From Onchocerca lupi (taxonomy: Eukaryota > Nematoda > Chromadorea > Rhabditida > Onchocercidae), in contig JAOVVO010000011.1 of NCBI GenBank assembly GCA_028564675.1, positions 310,001 through 374,000 of the forward strand: 64,000 nucleotides of DNA, written 5' to 3'. Both the position numbers and the translations under genes were made by a program. The stretch's first letter is position 1; the number at the start of each line of letters is the position of its first letter. The notes under the pieces are model-generated. The model was given only the letters and a program-made list of their open reading frames with translations. It was not told the origin of the DNA and did not search any database. Positions 38,101 through 50,819 of the stretch are shown here, piece by piece.

Positions 38101-41100
38101 ATTTTCAACAGATGCTGGTTTTCATTATGCAGGAGATGGAAGGGTATTATATATCAGATTATATTTCCACAAATGTGCTAATTGCGCTATTATTTCATAG
38201 ACTGTATTTCATTGAAGTTTTGAAATTACTGAGAAATAGATGCGCGGGTTTTTTTTTTCTTTTTTTTTTTTCGAAGTATTTCAAAATTTCAGTAATTCGA
38301 GATGTTCAAACAAATTGATTATTTAGATGGCCGGTGTTGTGGTACCAAATGATGGACAGTGTCATTTAGATAGCCAAGGATACTATACGAAATCGCTTGA
38401 TCAGGATTATCCTTCTGTTGCTTTATTGCATCAAAAGATCAAAGAAAGAAAGGCGAACTTAATTTTTGCCGTTACTGAAAAAAATGAAGATCTCTATAAG
38501 CAAGTAAGTGGAAATTTCCCGTTCACTTAAATCAGCTTTCAAAATTCATTCATTTATTAGTATATAACCTGATTGCATATAGCCAGCAGTAGTTGTGCAA
38601 TTTGATTTACAATTCACTGTATACGAGATTCTGATCTCCTGCTTTTCGGATTCAGTGGAACTATATGATGATTGCTAATGCAAGGTGCTTGCAAATAGTA
38701 ATTATTATATCATGTTCAGCATGACTTCACTTCCCTACTGCTAATTTAATACGCTTGTCCATCTGCCAGTGGTACACTTTTCAGTTTTATTTGTTTCAGT
38801 TCTTGAAATTGTTGACTATTGTTTTGCTGTTCATTCGGCTTATTTATTATAATTTAAGCTCAGTGATGCGTTACCAGATGTGAGCAGTTCAGTTGGTGTA
38901 CTAGCTGATGATTCGAGAAACATCGTTACACTTATCGAAGAGGAATATAATAAAATTTCCCAAAAAATCATTATGGTTGATAATGCAAATTCAAGCCAAG
39001 GATTAAGACTATCATATCGTTCGAGATGTTTAGAGTAAGCCTTCTATTCTTTTCAGTTTGTTACAACTTTTAATTCGGAACGAGTTCTCCAAAGATCTTC
39101 AATAAGACCGATTTATTAATTCCATTTTTTAGACTCGAAAATCTCTAGAGATTGATTTATTTTTAGTGGGCATACTCTCAAGGAAACAAATGTGTGTGAC
39201 GGAATCAAAGTCGGTGATGAAGTTTCGTTCGAAGTTACCTTGGAGGCAACACATTGCGTGAAGGAACGTGACTTTAATTTAAAAATCGGACCAAGTGGTC
39301 TCGATGAGACCCTTCAAGTTGATGTTCATGTGCTGTGTGACTGCGATTGTGAGACGGATGTGAGGATTTTTTTTAATTTCAAAATATTTGAGTTCTTTTT
39401 TATCCCTAAATTTTGACGGAAGTTTGTGAAAAATGCTGCTCAAATCTGCAAGAACATAAAATGGTTCTTAGGCGGAATTAATAATACGTTGAGATGCATA
39501 TTATGAAATTTATCAAGACTAGTTACTGTTTGCCGTTCTCCCTCTATTATGACTGGATTAATGGCGAATAATGCAGTAATTTTACAGGGAATTGTATATA
39601 ATTCTCCAGTATGTCGTGGGAAAGGTGATTTGGTTTGTGGTATCTGCATATGTCATGGGACAAATGTTGGCAGACATTGCGAATGTGATGCACCTGGCCT
39701 TTCAACTGTCGCTTTGGATGCAAAATGTAGAAGGTAGGAATTAATGCGTTTTCAAAATGATGTTTCCTATAGCTTTTAAAATGAAAGAGAATTGGTTTGG
39801 ATTTTAATGAAAACTACGGACGCATTTTCACCATATATTGAGAACTTTATTTTATCCTTATTTTTTTTTTAGGACAAATGAAAGTGCTATTTGTGAAGGT
39901 CGAGGAGTTTGCAATTGTGGTGTTTGTGAATGTTTCGAACGAGATGTAAGTTCACTTATTTGCTTCTTATTTTGGGGTAAAAAAAGAATTCTGTTGTGAA
40001 ACATTATTCATATCGTGCTAGAATTTTTGTACGTATCACTGAGCATGAAGCATTGTTTCCCTCGAATTATCTTTGACATGATCTGATGTAATACTCTTTT
40101 TTTCTTTTTTTTTTCCTTTTTATTTTTTAACTTTTAGATGTCGGAATTACTCCTCATTACATTAAATTGCAAACATAAAACCTAAAATCGAGAAAAAATA
40201 TTAGCATTTCTTAATAATCTTCAATTTCAGAATATAAATGAAAAAATTTCGGGCCAGTTTTGTGAATGTGATAATTTTAATTGTCCACGACATGATCGTA
40301 AAATTTGTGCTGGGCATGGTACTTGTGACTGTGGACAATGCACATGCAAGCCCGGTTGGACAGGTAATTTCATTTTATTCTTCTCTTTATGTCCCTAGTT
40401 AAACTGCAGAATGTGATTTTTTTTTTTTATCAGGAATGTTCGATCTAATGATATTATAAATTTATTGCACGAATCGAATAAGCTAATTTGCATACATTCC
40501 TACAGTACTGTTGCAGGTCGAGCATGTGAATGTCCGTTAAGCTTGGACAGCTGTATGGCCGCAAATGGTAAAGTTTGCAACGGACAAGGGGAATGTATTT
40601 GCGGACGTTGTCGTTGTTTCAGTGATGGTCCAGGCTATCGTTATTCAGGTCCCAAGTGTGAGATTTGTCCTGTAAGTTTAAAAAATTTATTCATTGCTTC
40701 TTTTCAGTGAGAATAAAGGATTTACCATAATTTGACTACAAACTGTTACGTATTTTTTTATGTCTACTTTAATTTAATTCTCACCTTTTCTTAATGATTG
40801 ATAAATAGAATATGCCTCAATAACTTAAATAGCGGATGGATTGTATGAAATGGTTTAACTTTTAGTACTCTTGACGATTTAGAATATCCATTTATCTGTT
40901 ATCCAACTTGCATTGTTTCATTCACTTAAAATTGGTCAAAAAATGAACCCAAATTTGGTTTAAATTATATACTTTGAGATTGCAATGCCTAGCATTTGGT
41001 TGATCTGTTATTGATTTCTGAATGCTGTTCGGAATTCTAAAAATTTTCAGACTTGTCCATCTAAATGTGTTGAGCATAAACCGTGTGTGATGTGTCAGCA

Positions 41101-42266
41101 ATGGCAAACTGGTCCATATAATGAAACTCAGTGTGACGAGTGTATCTTTACTGTTATACCTGTTAAGGAATTACCAGGTTATCATTTTATCATGGCAAAG
41201 TCTACATTTTGTTAACGCGAAAAATCCGCTTTTGTTATAGTAAGCGTTGAGAATCTAGACATAGTGAAAGTTGCGCTGTTACTTGGATTTTTTTTTTTTA
41301 TCAAAGAATATATCTATAAATAATTTTTATTCATTTCTTAAAAATTATCCATAATAAAAATATTTTTAGTGTTAAATGATACAACTGAATGTCAATTTGT
41401 GGATCCAGCCGATGATTGTACATTCTATTTTCTTTATTACGAGGATCAAAGAACCGATAATCTTACAGTATGGGTGAAAGAAGAAAAAGGTATGTCATTA
41501 TTAAGTTCATAGTTTTCATAATTATTCTATGTCTACTTCATTTTTTGTGCGGTTCCTTTCTTCATACTTCAAGACTAATCTATGAATTGGACATGGACTA
41601 TCTACTAAATTCAAAGTTGAAATTTATGAGGTATGATTCGGCACATAACTTTTCGAGATTGAAGCCATGGGTAGCTTTTTCAAATTATCTCGAATCGTAA
41701 ATGACAAACTTTATTTACATGAAAATTTTTTTTTATGTCTCTATTCGTTGAGCTGAAAATATTCTAAGAGTTGTTCCAGTTTAGATTGTCCACCACCAGT
41801 GCCAGTTCTTGCCATTGTTCTTGGTGTCATAGCTGGTATTGTCATACTGGGATTGATTCTGCTTTTGGTTTGGAAATTGCTAACTGTTCTCCATGATCGT
41901 GCCGAATTTGCGAAGTTTGATAGCGAAAGATTACTAGCGAAATGGGATACTGTATGCCTTTTTCAGTACTTTTTTTGCAGTTTTTTCATTCTAAACATAT
42001 GAAAGGATGAATGAAGCATATCTCGTTTTACATTTCATTAGGCTGAATAAACTTTCATAATATTAGGAATTTTTTTTCATTTTCAACTTATCCTTGAATG
42101 TTGAGTAAAACATTAAGCAGAGAAACTAAAAAGAAGAAAATGGAAACTGTACTGGTAAAGTTGAAATATTTATTGATTTCAGAATGAGAATCCGATTTAT
42201 AAACAAGCAACGACGACATTTAAAAATCCTGTATATGTGGGAAATAACACAATGAAAAATAAATAG
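35144..42266 (+). CDS. pat-3: Integrin beta subunit (PAT-3-like)
   Basis: This is a type I membrane receptor chain that pairs with an alpha subunit and links extracellular matrix to actin. The twenty exons are 35144-35246, 35858-35976, 36138-36251, 36397-36487, 36720-36851, 36935-37031, 37240-37327, 37638-37724, 38060-38143, 38327-38503, 38859-39034, 39167-39359, 39588-39733, 39873-39945, 40231-40363, 40517-40671, 41051-41177, 41370-41489, 41785-41951 and 42183-42266, giving 821 residues, close to C. elegans PAT-3. A hydrophobic signal segment (about 10-28) is followed by a Cys-rich PSI domain (CSACIQFHDTCAWC). The I-like domain has MIDAS residues D167, S169 and S171 (DLSYSMKDD). Four Cys-rich EGF-like repeats, a membrane helix (about 745-770), the membrane-proximal HDRAEFAKF motif, and NPIY (797-800) and NPVY (809-812) for talin/kindlin binding follow. 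One beta chain of this type is expected per nematode. Confidence 0.97.
36514..36574 (+). repeat. Intronic copy of an integrin exon end and its donor site
   Basis: This 61-bp stretch in the intron 36488-36719 matches 36822-36882 at all but two positions. The source covers the last 30 bases of the I-like-domain exon (coding KLSELGDLL) plus the first 31 bases of the following intron. The copy therefore carries a ready-made donor (TTATTAG|GTAAAT) but no obvious acceptor just upstream. Confidence 0.9.
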
Positions 42267-43525
42267 GTATAAAGATAATTGTGAATATTCTTCATTATTT
42301 ACCAAATTCATAAATATTTATTAGACCTCCATAAATTCACATATTTACTTTTATCGAATTATCAATAATTTCTGAATTTGAGTCTTTCTGGAGACTGTGA
42401 AAGTTCTTTTCTTTAATTTAAAAATTTAGCAGCCATATTTTTTATTTCTAGCTATTCTTGTTGCATTTTAAACTTTGAACTTTTGCTAGGAGCATAAAAT
42501 GGAAGTTTTTTTATTTCTACTGCCTTTAAAGTTGTCTTGATTATTTATTTATCTTTTTTTCTTTTTTTTTTTTTTGCATTTGTGTGCTAACAAACTGTTT
42601 GGGAATTTTTGCCTGATAATTTTCTTTCGTAATTTAAATTCTGTTGAATTATTTGAACGGTCAGATTATTTTGTTAATTTGCATTATTTCTTATTGTCTT
42701 TTTCAAAAGAAATATTCCCATCGTTCAAGCTCTCATTATGATGCTCTTGGCATCATCCGAATTTCGAGTTGACGTCATTCGGGTTTTGAACGGCTTTTTT
42801 TATTCCATTAACTTTCACGATGTAAATCATTTTTCCCAAATGTTGCCTTACATCATAAGATAAAAGAATAACTTTTTATTTTACAGCTACGCCGTTCATT
42901 TAACAGAGATCTTCGTTTTTTGATTGCACAGAGAAATATAAACTTTTTACATTTTTCTGCGGATGTAAACGAACTTCGTCATCCGAGCATTTGTTCGAAA
43001 AATGTATTAAGTTTTGTTCATTTGAGAAAATGAATTTTTTTTTTTAATATTTTACGCTTCAAATTTCGCCATATTTCATTTATGTATTATTTTGTTTGCC
43101 GTATTATGAAATAATCTTCGATATTTCTTTTTTTTTTTTTTTTTTTGCATTTTTTAATCTTTCTTGATTGCATTTTGATTGATTGTATATATTTAGAAAT
43201 TTCATTGTTATTTATCTCATATGGAATCATTTTTACAAAGTATTCACAAATTTGTTAAATTTATATGCTGTATTTGTATTTTTTTTTTTTTTTGCCTTTG
43301 TTTGAAGCTTATCAGGTAATAAAAAATTGATAAATTTAACAAATAATTCATTTTTCAATTTAAGAATATGATGATGAAGAAGTTTCGGCAAAGGGAACAA
43401 TTCAAAGGAATTTTTTTTAAATTTAAAAAACTTACATATTGCTTAAAGATGAAGCAAATATGCAAATTAACGGATATTGTAATTTTTAAAAAACTGATTA
43501 AAACAAATGTTAGTTATTGCTTCAA
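42267..43525. other. Intergenic region between integrin beta and the F-box gene
   Basis: About 1.26 kb of AT-rich DNA. AATAAA overlaps the integrin stop region at 42258-42263 and another lies near 43318. T runs are common. A less AT-rich patch around 42720-43000 contains TTGACGTCATT at 42769-42779, a CRE-type palindrome. Possible acceptors before the F-box start are AATTTAAG at 43357-43364 and AAATGTTAG ending at 43513. Confidence 0.45.
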
Positions 43526-46500
43526 ATGGATTTGTCAGATGATGTATGGAATGTTATCTTTAGTTATTTGGATGTCACAGCACGGACAAATATCGCCTCT
43601 GTAAACAGGCGGTTTAGTAAGCGGCATTAAAGTTTAAAGTTTTGGAAAATCTTCAATTTATTAAATTACCTTTTAGATGAGAGATTTAGTTTGAATTCCC
43701 AAAACTTATCTTATTTCATTAATTTTATCATAAAAGGAAATTGCAATATATGTAATTGTCTTAACAAATGTCTTAATTAGCGACATGATAATTAGTCGTT
43801 ATTTCTAATTCGAATGACATTAAGAGAAATTTGACAATAATTTCAAAATTTTAAAAATATTATAATCAGCAGGTTCATTATTTTCAACATGGCTTGATGT
43901 CACAAGGCTTTCCATTAAAGAGGATACATTGTGTATTGCTGGTGAAATTTTTAAATGTACTACAAAATGTGATCTTCATGTAAATAAATTGCTATCATTT
44001 ATCTAATATTTTAATGATTATTTAAAAAATATCAAAAGGAAAAAATTTTTTTTCCACTTGTTTTTTACTTTTCAGCAAGTATTTTATTTTCATTAAAAAT
44101 ACTTATTTTAATTTAAAATATTGAATAAATTCTAATTTCTTGTTTATTGATTAAAAGATTAAAAAAATTTTAAATTTATTAATAGTTAATCCTTCAACAT
44201 TGTCCAAATTTGAATAATATCACTATTCAAACGATACGAGATGAGAATTATCTGAGACAGTTATCACAAATTGAACATCTCAATGCTCTTACTCTAGCAA
44301 GTTCTTTGCTAAAGTAAGTTATGAATTATAAATGAACTTTTTCCTTTTTTTTCCTTCTTATCACAAGAATATGAAATGGTGATTTTACTGATAACTTAAG
44401 GCTACTTAATAAAACTTGAAGCTTTTTGTCAAAACTTAAAATTTTCTATCAAAATTTCAAGCTCTTTATCAAACTTTGAGGCTTTTTTATCAACCAATTA
44501 TATCAAATTATGTACGATAAAGATAATAAATAGTTCAGATGATTAGATTTTCACAATGATAAATGAGATCACTGATATTCAAATTTTTCATTTTATCAAT
44601 ATAACTATGATAAAAATTTTAATATCAATGGTAGATTTACAAAACAATAATGATAATAATATAGTACATGTTTGACAGTAACACTAAATCACGTATGAAA
44701 TCACGTATTACACGTATAACTTTTTGATACTAATGAAAGACATTTAGATGTTAAATAATATCCAAAAAATATTTATTGAATAATTTTTAATAATTTTGTC
44801 ATAAAAAAAAAAAGAAAAGAAGATAAGTGAGAAGAAAGAGAAAAAAACTTGAATATTTTGAAAAATTGCAAAAAAAAAAAAAGAAAAAAAAACATTTTTT
44901 AGTTTATATTTGAAAAATTGCAGTTCATTGAGCTTATCATGCTTGAATGCATTATGCAGTAAAAAATTGCGTAAATTACGCATATTGCAACGTTATGATG
45001 AAATGAAGACTACACGTAACGTATTACGTCAAAGTCAATTGACGCAAATTATTTCGGCACCTTTGATTACATTACAAATTAGTGGTTTAGCATTGAAACC
45101 GGATATATTCAGTAAATTATGTGATGCATTGAAAGAAACACTCACCGAATTGTTTATTTCCGGTTCATTATGTAATCCACCTGATTTTGATCAATATATA
45201 ACAGCAATTGGTAATGTGTGATAACATAACTTTATCACTTTTTTTTTTTAATCCTTAAAATTTAGTGATAAAACCTGATACGAATTCAGTTTTATAAATC
45301 GGATACCGGATATATGTCACCGGAACAAATGATGTAATAGTTGCAAATCTGAAATTTTTCCAACAAACTAAACAATATTTTATCAATTTTTATTCGCAAA
45401 ATGTTCACTCTAAATTATCAAATAATTCAAAATCATTAATAAAATTATGATAGCTCTATTTGAAATTAAATTCGATTAAAAATAAATTCGTTTCAATTAA
45501 TACATCGACCCATTTTAAGGAGAATTCTGATAGTCAATGATTTCTAGTTATCAAAAAATTCAATACTTAAATTACTAATAGAATTGAATTATTTAAACTT
45601 AAATTACTATTCTAATTATCAGAAAATTCAAGCTACTACGAAGCTTAAACTATTATTATTTTATATCATATTTTTTTTTTCACTTTAATTTTTTCTTTTG
45701 TACAATATTTTTGAAAATTTTTATGACTGATTATTCTGAAGTATATTTTTTTGAGATTGAAATAAGATAGCCTGATAGTGATAATGGTGATAATAATTTT
45801 ATCATTTCAGGAATGTTAACTCAGTTGAAAGCACTTGATATTCCACCATCACTGTTCTCATGTTGCCATCGTACATTACCGCAAAAAATGGCAATTTTAA
45901 AAACTTTAAGCCTCAAAAAAATCTCTGTTTATGTTCATTATTATAGTGCAGAAAATATTGCCAGTTTTTTGAGTAATATGCCAAAAACACTGGAAGAATT
46001 GATAATATTTCGTACAACTGAATTAAATCAAGCAACATGGTCAAGAGATTTTGATAAACTTCCATATAAGGTTATAATTAATTAATTAATTTAGATTGGA
46101 AAAATAAATCCTAATTAGTATATCTTTCAACTTTTCCTGTTCTATTCTGTTCTATTTTTCAGTAGAATGGAGATTAATTATACTCTAAAGAAAAAAATCT
46201 GTATACTTTAAAGTGATTCTAAAAAAATAAATGAATTTGAAATAAATTATTCTAAAGACTTGGCCAGTAATATTTTTGGCCAAGAAAGTAATCATACAAT
46301 AAAAAAAAAATCCTTTTTTTTTGCCAGGTTTATCTTTGCCGACTTGATGATTATATTTTTGAACCATCGTGGATGTGTGATCAAAATGAACTTCTTAGTC
46401 ATACATTATGGTTACCACCATATAATTTTGCTCATAATTTCTCGAGAACAGAATTTCCGGTTGGTGATGAGGTTGAATGAAATTCAAATTCTCGATCATC

Positions 46501-47702
46501 TCTTTTTTTCAATTTTCAAAAATTACAAATTATTATGAGAAGAAATTTAAAATCAATATCATAAATTATTGATTGATTGATTGATTCATAATCCAGAAAA
46601 TATACTACGATTGTTTCATGAATTACAAACATAGATAGATTCTCATGAAGATTGTATGGTACCAAAGATTGTTTATAATAAATATTATCTCTGAATTAAT
46701 TGTTGATTAATTCATAATCTGAGAAATATATTATTTTTTCATGAATCATAAATAAAATAGATTCATATTCAGGTTGAATGGTACCAGGATATATTATCAA
46801 TGATTGAGGAAGAAGTAAATGAACAACAGGAATCAATTACTGCTCAATCAAATTCCATTTCAACTAGTCGAAGTGAATTTGTTAATTTACCGCTAAGGTT
46901 TCGTTTTTTTTGATTGAAATTTTTTTTTTTTTTAAAGATAAAACATAAAATCAATAATTCTAACTATAAATTATGGATTCGAGAATTTCACTTCTTTTTT
47001 TTTTTTTTTTTGTTACGTAGTTATTGTGATTTGGTTGTTGTAGATTCTGCTGAGTCTTTTAATGGGTTGTTTTTTTTTTGTTGCTTTGGTATTTTCTCTT
47101 TTAATGAGGTTTTTGTTTTGCTTTTTTTCTTTTATTAGTTTGTTATGTTTTTTAATTATTTTCTATGTATATAATGGATTTTTGACTTTTTCAAGCTTAG
47201 AAATGTTAATAGTTTTTTAAAAAATATTCTTTAAGTATTACTTTTTCCTTTTTTGAAGGTAGTTTTGTTATTTTGTTAGTTTTTACTATTTGCTTTTGTT
47301 GTTGCTTATGCATTTGATGTCTTTGGTGTTGGTTATTTGTTTTTTTTTCCTTTTTTTTTGGTTTCTATATTGAGTTTTAATTTTGATTTGAAATATTATT
47401 ATGAGGATTGACCTTTGAGCTTTTTGATTCGTGGAATTTATAAATTTCGAAGAGGAAGAAAAATCTTCCGATTCAATTCTAATCAAAAGGCTTAAGCGTA
47501 AAAAAGTGATAACATCGCCTTGATTCCAAAAATTTCTAGAATGTATTCTATAGTTATCAGTCCTACATCAAGTTAATCAATACTTCATCATTAGCTATAA
47601 ATTAAGTACGATTTGTGAAACTGATAAAAAAAAAACAACAAAAAAATTTACAGCAATGAAAATGCAACGGCTATAAGCAGCATTAGCGCAAACACAATTT
47701 AA
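43526..47702 (+). CDS. F-box protein with LRR-like repeats
   Basis: This is a likely substrate adaptor of an SCF ubiquitin ligase. The N-terminal motif (LSDDVWNVIFSYLDVTARTN, residues 3-22, then IASVNRRFS) is a clear F-box. The exons are 43526-43616, 43873-43979, 44186-44313, 44924-45210, 45811-46070, 46328-46471, 46773-46897 and 47654-47702, giving 396 residues with consistent phases. The middle part has leucine-spaced segments (LQHCPNLNNITI, LRKLRILQRY, LTQLKALDIP, MAILKTLSLKKI, PKTLEELIIF) typical of irregular LRRs. The last two exons are less certain: exon 6 could read through its donor to a stop two codons later (VE*), or exon 7 could end at a TGA near 46913. An AATAAA at 47802-47807 supports the final exon. 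No specific orthologue was recognised. The gene is more AT-rich and looks more divergent than its neighbours. Confidence 0.75.
44408..44492. repeat. Imperfect 20-21 bp tandem repeat
   Basis: Four degenerate units of the form TCAAAACTTGAAGCTTTT lie in the third intron of the F-box gene. The unit boundary ATCAAA recurs about every 20-21 bases. Confidence 0.7.
46581..46810. repeat. Decayed tandem duplication spanning an F-box gene exon start
   Basis: Segment 46581-46690 resembles 46709-46810. Both run from GATT-ATTCATAATC through a CATGAAT or TTTCATGAAT stretch to GATTCTCATGAAGATTGTATGGTACCA (first copy) or GATTCATATTCAGGTTGAATGGTACCA (second copy). The second copy contains the acceptor and first bases of exon 7. 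In the first copy the CAG|GT is replaced by AAGAT, so it cannot splice in the same way. Confidence 0.6.
46980..47480 (+). other. T/G-skewed stretch, possible mitochondrial (nd1-like) insertion
   Basis: Within the last intron of the F-box gene the + strand becomes strongly T- and G-rich with almost no C, unlike the rest of the window but like nematode mitochondrial coding strands. Read with the invertebrate mitochondrial code, pieces resemble ND1: DLVVVDSAE-SFNG near 47031, and WPLSFLIRGIYKFRR near 47407-47453, against the ND1 motifs DLVEGESE and FxRSxYPRxRYD. The frame is broken and the spacing is longer than in ND1. It could instead be low-complexity intron sequence. Confidence 0.3.
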
Positions 47703-48822
47703 TCATTTGCGGAAAATGGTGGAAGATGAAAAAAGGTTAGATTCTAGGAATCGCTCTAGAACTAATTATTGTACGAAATTGTTAATGAGTTTTGTGTCAA
47801 TAATAAAATAGCTCAAATATTTTTTTGTAATCCGAGTTTGGAAGTAAAATAACTAGCAGAGTTTGAACTATTTAACTTGCAAATATCTATTGCTTTAATT
47901 TACACATTGTATCACCTTTCCAAGCTCAACTGCATATTGAACATATTCAGGTTCGTCCTACCTACATTTCAAAGAAAATAACCAGTAAAAATTGCTAAAT
48001 CAATCCAATTTTAATCCTTTAATGTGCTGCTAATGTAAGAGTTGATTTATCGAAAGTTGCATGAATAAAAAAAAAAGTTGAAACTAACTTTCATACAAAA
48101 TTCTTTTTATCATTATCAATATTATATTGTATACAAAGGATATATTATAAAATAATATCTTTTAAAATGCATGAATGATATCAGCAGCATAAACAAGATC
48201 GGATAAGAAGATAAAATTCGGTCTATTCAAAAAATTTTATCATATATGCAAAGAAAATCAAAACCGTGCAAATACTTCTAAATGACCAAATTCTATTATC
48301 ACATTTGTACAGTCGTCTAATGAATAACTTATCATCATCTACCCACATATCTGAACTTTTTCAAAGTCCTCAAGCAAATATGATATGATGTTTTATAACT
48401 ACAATAACTACAACATATTCAACGTTTTGAAATCAATCAGAACGCAAGAGTACTTATTTTTAAATTCACTTAATAGAATGATTGACCTTAATAAATGATT
48501 TGGCCCAACTATCAAGCCTGTATGCTAATCGTTTTTATTGGTAGAAATTAAAATTCCAAATGATGGCAACCACTCGCTGTCATTTTTTGAGAAGTCGCTG
48601 TTCCATCAGCGATATATACATCGACAATAGCGAGTCTGAATCTCAACCAATCTTAATGCATGAATCAATAAATTCTGATTTTCCAGTCACTTTGACTAAT
48701 TTCTGATTAATCACTACATAATCCTATCATTTATTTGAAATCATACTTTTATACTGATTCTTTAACAAGAACAGTACAACTATAAATCAAACAGCTAGCC
48801 AGCTTCTCAAATTTGCTCTAAT
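47703..48822. other. Convergent 3' region of the F-box gene and NDUFS8
   Basis: About 1.1 kb without a recognised gene. It contains AATAAA at 47802-47807 for the F-box mRNA, and TTTATT at 48534-48539 (AATAAA on the minus strand), about 285 bases after the NDUFS8 stop. Several TATCATT-like motifs are scattered without clear structure. Confidence 0.5.
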
Positions 48823-50812
48823 TTAACGATAAAGATATTCGGCTTGTAAATTTGCTGCCAATTCCGGCTCCCATCGATCACCATTCAGCAGAAGCTTTTC
48901 CTTATTATACAGTAGTTCTTCATGAGTCTCCGTTGAATATTCAAAATTTGGACCCTAGAAAAACAATTTTAAATAAACTTTAGGAATATGATGCTCTTAC
49001 AGTCAGCGATGTCATATCTTAAGGAAAATATTTATATAGTCACGATGATATTAAAGAGATACAGATGCAATGATCTTCAAAGAGAACACTTAAATAAACC
49101 GGAATTTGGAATTAGTTCAAAAAAATCCGAACTTAAAAGGGAATTTAAATTCAAGAAAATTCGAACTTAGAACAATTCAGAAAAAAAGAAGGAAAACCTC
49201 AACAATGGCGTCAACCGGACAAGCTTCCTGACATAATCCACAGTAAATACATTTTGTCATATCAATATCATAACGCGTAGTTCGCCGACTTCCGTCAGGC
49301 CTTGACTCAGCCTCAATCGTTATTGCCTAAAACGATCATAAGCACATGAAAATATTTTATAAATTGCTCAAAATAGATGAATAACACTCATAAATTACTA
49401 TTTAAATAAAATTAGCAAATCAAAAGAAGAAAATAAATAAATATGTCATTTGAAAAAATATCAGAATTGAAGAGCCACATGAAATTCTACAATTCTACAT
49501 TGGTTAGATTCAGAAATGATTAATTTTTTTCTCAATCCACATATTCTATTATCGATTACCAGTGGTATGGATGAAACTACGTTTTTTAGAATACCTCTGA
49601 AACTATTAAAATCACTATTGATGATTTGAAATTTCTAAAAAAAGAAATGAAAAAGAGAAATATGCAAGCCTCAATATTATGTAATTAAGAAAACTGCTTA
49701 TACTTGTGCGGGACATATCGCTTCGCATAATTTGCAGGCTATACAGCGTTCTTCACCGGATGGATACCTCCGAAGCGCATGCTCACCACGGAAACGCGAG
49801 CTCAATGGACCTTTCTCGAACGGATAATTTATTGTTGCTGGCTCCATAAAGTAATGACCAACAATTATACCCATACCTGGGAAATATATCATGCAAAGAC
49901 AGACTATAAAACAAACAATGAAATACACTAGAACTAAGTTTTTTGGAATTAACACAAACATAACAATTTAAGTAAATATTAAACATAGCAATTTAACTAA
50001 TTTATTAGAAAATGATTCCGAAATTTCATCCTACTTTCTACTGGAAAATAAATTACGTATTATATGTTCATTTGATTCTTCTATAATTTTGAAGCATCTC
50101 AATAGCACCTATTTTTTGTGAAATGAATACTCGTTATCTTCTATATCTCATGGATATTACTGAACTTTGGACTGTAATTTGATAAATGATTCAACTATGG
50201 ATAAACCTTGAAATACATATACCTCTTACAAGTTCTGTCAGGAACATATGATGCATGCCTTTACGAAAATCACCCAGCAGTGTTCCATCGGATTGAGCTG
50301 CCTCACTAACATATTCTGTAATTTTGCGAAATTTCGAATAATCTTAATAATTATTTAGGGTTTTATTATCTCACCAATCTTAATCCACACAATATACCGC
50401 ATTAAATCTTTTAATGAGTTCCTCATTTTTTGTAGCCTGTCTGTTAAGTTTCTTTCTTGTCTCTATGAAAAACATTTCTCTTTCATGATTAGTAGCAATC
50501 ATTCTTGCTATAAAGGAAAAAAAAAAAACTTTTCACCAAACTTAAATATAATTGTTATAAGATAATGAAATGTGAAACGAGTCTTTAGGAGCAGCAATAA
50601 GATCTCAAACATTTAAGAAGCCGTATAGCAATTATACTGATGATATTCTCACAATTTAAATTCTAATATCACAAAAAAACAAACAAATTTATTAAAAAAA
50701 ACCTATTTATTTACTTACTGTATGCAGTGCGAATTTGTGAACAGCTTGCTGCAGATGGAAATTTTTTAAGAATGTTCCCACCCTGAGAAACCAAGCAAAA
50801 CCGTAAAGACAT
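48823..50812 (-). CDS. NDUFS8: NADH:ubiquinone oxidoreductase iron-sulfur subunit 8 (NDUFS8/TYKY)
   Basis: This mitochondrial complex I subunit carries clusters N6a and N6b on the electron path to ubiquinone. The five minus-strand exons are 50812-50719, 50315-50223, 49876-49704, 49326-49198 and 48954-48823, giving 206 residues with consistent phases, against about 210 in mammals. Two [4Fe-4S] motifs are intact: CIACKLCEAICP (C107, C110, C113, C117) and CIYCGLCQEACP (C146, C149, C152, C156). The blocks FRGEHALRRYPSGEERCIAC and RRTTRYDIDMTKCIYC are almost invariant in the family. The N-terminus (MSLRFCLVSQGGNILKKF) is basic and lacks acids, fitting a mitochondrial presequence. The ATG lies 2 bases after a TTTTAG acceptor, suggesting trans-splicing. 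Confidence 0.97.
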
Positions 50813-50814
50813 AC

Positions 50815-50819
50815 CTAAA
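50815..50819 (-). promoter_or_regulatory. Probable spliced-leader acceptor of NDUFS8
   Basis: On the minus strand GATTTTAG is followed by GT and then the ATG at 50812. A 5' leader of only 2 bases after an acceptor is typical of SL trans-splicing. Confidence 0.5.

Noticed and set aside
43368..43604. 78-codon + strand frame beginning MMMKKFRQ overlapping the F-box start
   Set aside because: It is Lys-rich in AT-rich DNA and out of frame with the F-box motif, which starts at its own ATG at 43526.
49698..49961. Hydrophobic extension upstream of GMGIIVGHYF in NDUFS8
   Set aside because: It is intron sequence in open frame; the conserved frame enters through the acceptor at 49877, with the preceding exon at 50315-50223.
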